Notes under the pieces: model-generated
What the model was told of the DNA's origin: nothing
The model's input: the letters and a program-made list of their open reading frames with translations, nothing else
Databases searched by the model: none
Source of the DNA: Deltaproteobacteria bacterium RBG_13_52_11
GTDB lineage: Bacteria; Desulfobacterota; B13-G15; RBG-16-54-18
Length of the DNA stretch: 32,727 bases
Direction of reading: 5' to 3'
Assembly: GCA_001797745.1 (NCBI GenBank)
Contig: MGQF01000074.1
Span: forward strand, 37,071-69,797
In this document: positions 31,234-32,727 of the stretch, in pieces
Numbering within the stretch: the first letter of the stretch is position 1
Layout of the letters: every line of letters begins with the position of its first letter
Translations under genes and position numbers: made by a program

Positions 31234-31582
31234 TGACGATCAGATTGTGCTCGATAGCTGCAGGCGCGTTTTCGAGGCTGAGGGCTTTGAAGTCTATCTA
31301 GTTCCAGGTGCTGAGAAAGCACGGGAGGAATTAGAACATAATATCTTTGATCTCCTCCTTATCGATGTGAAGATGCCTGAACAAGATGGCATGTACCTCA
31401 TGCGAGAAGTTAAAGAACAATGGCCAGAGGTACCTATCTTAGTTATGAGCGGGTATCCTACACCGGAGACAATCGGTGATGAGTTTCAATTAGGAGCAGA
31501 GGAATTTATAGCCAAACCTTTCACACCCGAGGAACTCATAGAAACTGTCCGGAAGATCATGAGATGGAAAGAGTACAGATAG
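31214..31582 (+). CDS. Single-domain response regulator
   Basis: A 122-residue receiver domain without output domain. Acidic pocket IVDDD, phosphoacceptor Asp51 in LLIDVKMPEQDG, Ser/Thr switch in VMSGYPTPE and Lys in FIAKPFTPEEL are all present. It overlaps the kinase gene and has AAGGA before its ATG, so it is the probable direct target of that kinase. With no DNA-binding domain it must act by phosphorelay or by protein contact. Confidence 0.93.
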   Translation: MKALIVDDDQIVLDSCRRVFEAEGFEVYLVPGAEKAREELEHNIFDLLLIDVKMPEQDGMYLMREVKEQWPEVPILVMSGYPTPETIGDEFQLGAEEFIAKPFTPEELIETVRKIMRWKEYR

Positions 31583-31738
31583 AACAGATCAAGGTGCCGG
31601 TGGAGATGTGGCTCACAAATGATATCGTATGGGTTGATATCAGACACCTATGAGATGGGGCCGGGTCAGTGGCTTGATGCTGTGAGCATAGGCAATAAAT
31701 ACTATTATAAATAATCAGGATACTGAGGAGGTGCCAGT

Positions 31739-32110
31739 ATGGCTGAGACGATGCTTATCATCGATGATGAAGATGTTGTGCTCGAATCATGCCGCAGGAT
31801 ATTTTCTGCCGAGGGGGTTCAGGTGACGTGTACCACGAGTCCTCGTGAGGGGCTCAGGCTTGTTGAGAACTCATCCTTTGATGTGATTCTGTGCGACTGG
31901 AAGATGCCAGGGTTTGATGGAATGGATGTATTAGCGGAGCTTAATCAACGATCACCAGATTCCGTTGTAATTATGATCAGCGGTTACCCGACCGTTGGCC
32001 GGGCGACCGAGGCTATGGAGCGAGGAGCGATGGCGTACGTGCCTAAACCGTTTACTCCCGATGAAATCGTCAAGGCCGTTAAGGATGCACTCAAGCGCAG
32101 GGCAATATAA
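31739..32110 (+). CDS. Second single-domain response regulator
   Basis: A 123-residue receiver domain: IIDDEDVV pocket, Asp53 in ILCDWKMPGFDG, MISGYPTVG switch and VPKPFTPDEIVK lysine. It is similar to the first regulator (shared ESCRRIF/DSCRRVF, SGYPT, KPFTP), so the two probably arose by duplication. GGAGG lies seven bases before the ATG. The 156 bp between them hold no recognised gene. Two receivers beside one kinase suggest a phosphorelay or a phosphate sink. Confidence 0.93.
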   Translation: MAETMLIIDDEDVVLESCRRIFSAEGVQVTCTTSPREGLRLVENSSFDVILCDWKMPGFDGMDVLAELNQRSPDSVVIMISGYPTVGRATEAMERGAMAYVPKPFTPDEIVKAVKDALKRRAI

Positions 32111-32145
32111 AAGAAAAGGCCACTACAGAAACGTTTGCCTCAACC

Positions 32146-32608
32146 GTGAGTGGCGGGAAGGCAACCTCACCATGGCTGTCTGTTTTTGTTTTGGGCATTC
32201 TGGCTGGGGCATACATCGGGTTCGGAGGTCTCCTTTCGACGACAGTGACCTTTGACCTGGTTGCACAGGTAGGCATAGGTCTCACAAAGTTCCTAGCGGG
32301 CTCTGCTTTTAGCCTTGGGCTGATGCTCGTCGTCATCGCGGCAGCGGAGCTGTTTACCGACAACAACTTACTAGTGTCAAGTGTCATGACCAGGAATGTA
32401 ACGTTCGGCACCATGGTCGAGAGACGGGTCCATGGTGTACGGTGCCAACTTTATCGGATCGATTATTCTGGCATTGATCTTCTACTTCTCGGGGCTCTGG
32501 AAGACTGGCAACGGAGCGCTGGGGTCTGCTGCTGTTGACATTGCTATCCCGACGAGTCGGGATGGTAGTTGGCTTTTCATGCCCCCATTCTATACTGCTT
32601 GTTGCTAA
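32146..32608 (+). pseudogene. Formate/nitrite transporter (FNT) family gene, frameshifted and truncated
   Basis: The first part reads as an FNT channel: FVLGILAGAYIGFGGLLSTTV, LAGSAFSLGLMLVVIAAAELFTDNNLLV. After GTMVER the frame breaks; removing one C at about 32430 restores VMVYGANFIGSIILALIFYFSGLWKTGNGALGSAAVDIA, the next FNT segment. After DIA similarity stops at a palindrome and the restored frame ends at TAA 32606-32608, giving about 150 of the usual 260-280 residues. The start is uncertain: GTG 32146 has no ribosome site. The product would lack about half of the six-helix fold, so it is probably dead. Confidence 0.8.
32546..32563. repeat. 18-bp palindrome at the breakpoint of the FNT gene
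   Basis: ATCCCGACgaGTCGGGAT, 8-bp arms around two bases, sits exactly where similarity to FNT transporters ends. It may mark a rearrangement joint or be a terminator-like hairpin; there is no T-run. Confidence 0.5.
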
Positions 32609-32669
32609 AATAGTTCTAGCTTGTCAATTTCTTTATATCTCACGGTGGTCGTTATAAAAATAATGGGTA

Positions 32670-32717
32670 TGTTATCCCAAAATGATAATGTCCTGTTTCG
32701 CCAATGTAGAAATGTCC
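32670..32717. mobile_element. Tandem 24-bp repeats, probable insertion-sequence end
   Basis: Two adjacent 24-bp units, TGTTATCCCAAAATGATAATGTCC and TGTTTCGCCAATGTAGAAATGTCC, share TGTT, CCAA and AATGTCC at the same spacing. Ends with multiple copies of a transposase-binding repeat are typical of IS21-like elements. No transposase is in the window, so the element would extend beyond the right edge. It lies about 60 bp after the broken FNT gene. Confidence 0.45.
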
Positions 32718-32727
32718 TTTTTTAGGC

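Noticed and set aside
31564-31653. 29-residue ORF starting inside the first response regulator (MERVQIEQIKVPVEMWL)
   Set aside because: Protein-like composition but too short, no ribosome site and no recognised family; may be a gene remnant.

Overview
The window looks like chromosomal DNA of an anaerobic, metabolically versatile bacterium, most likely a deltaproteobacterium-type lineage (Desulfobacterota or a related uncultured group). This rests on a five-subunit 2-oxoacid oxidoreductase of the phenylglyoxylate type, a molybdenum hydroxylase, a CooT-like protein, B12-binding radical SAM proteins and a moderate GC content. The taxonomy is an inference; no rRNA or marker gene is present. No tRNA, rRNA or CRISPR array was seen.

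Layout: (1) 1-2465: the start of a lipoprotein lytic transglycosylase gene that runs off the left edge, mobB (molybdenum cofactor), and an alpha/beta hydrolase. (2) 2680-14239, all minus strand: an aromatic-acid catabolic block. Read in its own direction it runs IclR regulator, MoaD/ThiS-like sulfur carrier, a doubtful small ORF, a three-subunit xanthine-oxidase-family Mo hydroxylase (large, FAD, 2Fe-2S), an EntE-like aryl-acid ligase, then padE-F-G-H-I-like genes (gamma, delta, alpha, epsilon, beta) of a phenylglyoxylate dehydrogenase-like enzyme. Several junctions overlap or abut (TGATG), so much of it is probably co-transcribed. A cluster of four AGTTTA/TAAACT hexamers upstream of the IclR gene is a candidate operator. 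Phenylglyoxylate oxidation gives benzoyl-CoA. Ligation plus dehydroxylation of a hydroxybenzoate would also lead there, but the FAD subunit lacks the extra iron-sulfur loop of true 4-hydroxybenzoyl-CoA reductases, so the Mo enzyme's reaction is open.

(3) About 14350-17013: a run of small unrelated minus-strand genes (SDR, SRPBCC protein, two-TM protein, lipoprotein). They are separated by imperfect palindromes that begin at or beside the stop codons with TAAC-type core sites. This fits a cluster of integron gene cassettes without an integrase (CALIN). A 154-bp folded element and a separate 93-bp nested inverted repeat lie at its upstream end.

(4) 17244-25647: housekeeping and chaperone genes: thioredoxin, a radical SAM fusion protein of unknown function, a bifunctional-nuclease family protein, a DnaJ-like protein in an operon with an unusual ClpX-like AAA+ ATPase, a CoA-pyrophosphatase-type NUDIX hydrolase and a LOG-family protein. 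(5) 25775-29163: a carotenoid isomerase/desaturase-like flavoprotein tightly coupled to a BchE-like B12-radical SAM protein, then a CooT-like protein. (6) 29275-32727: a Cache-HAMP histidine kinase with two single-domain response regulators, then a frameshifted and truncated formate/nitrite transporter gene and tandem 24-bp repeats that look like an insertion sequence end at the right edge.
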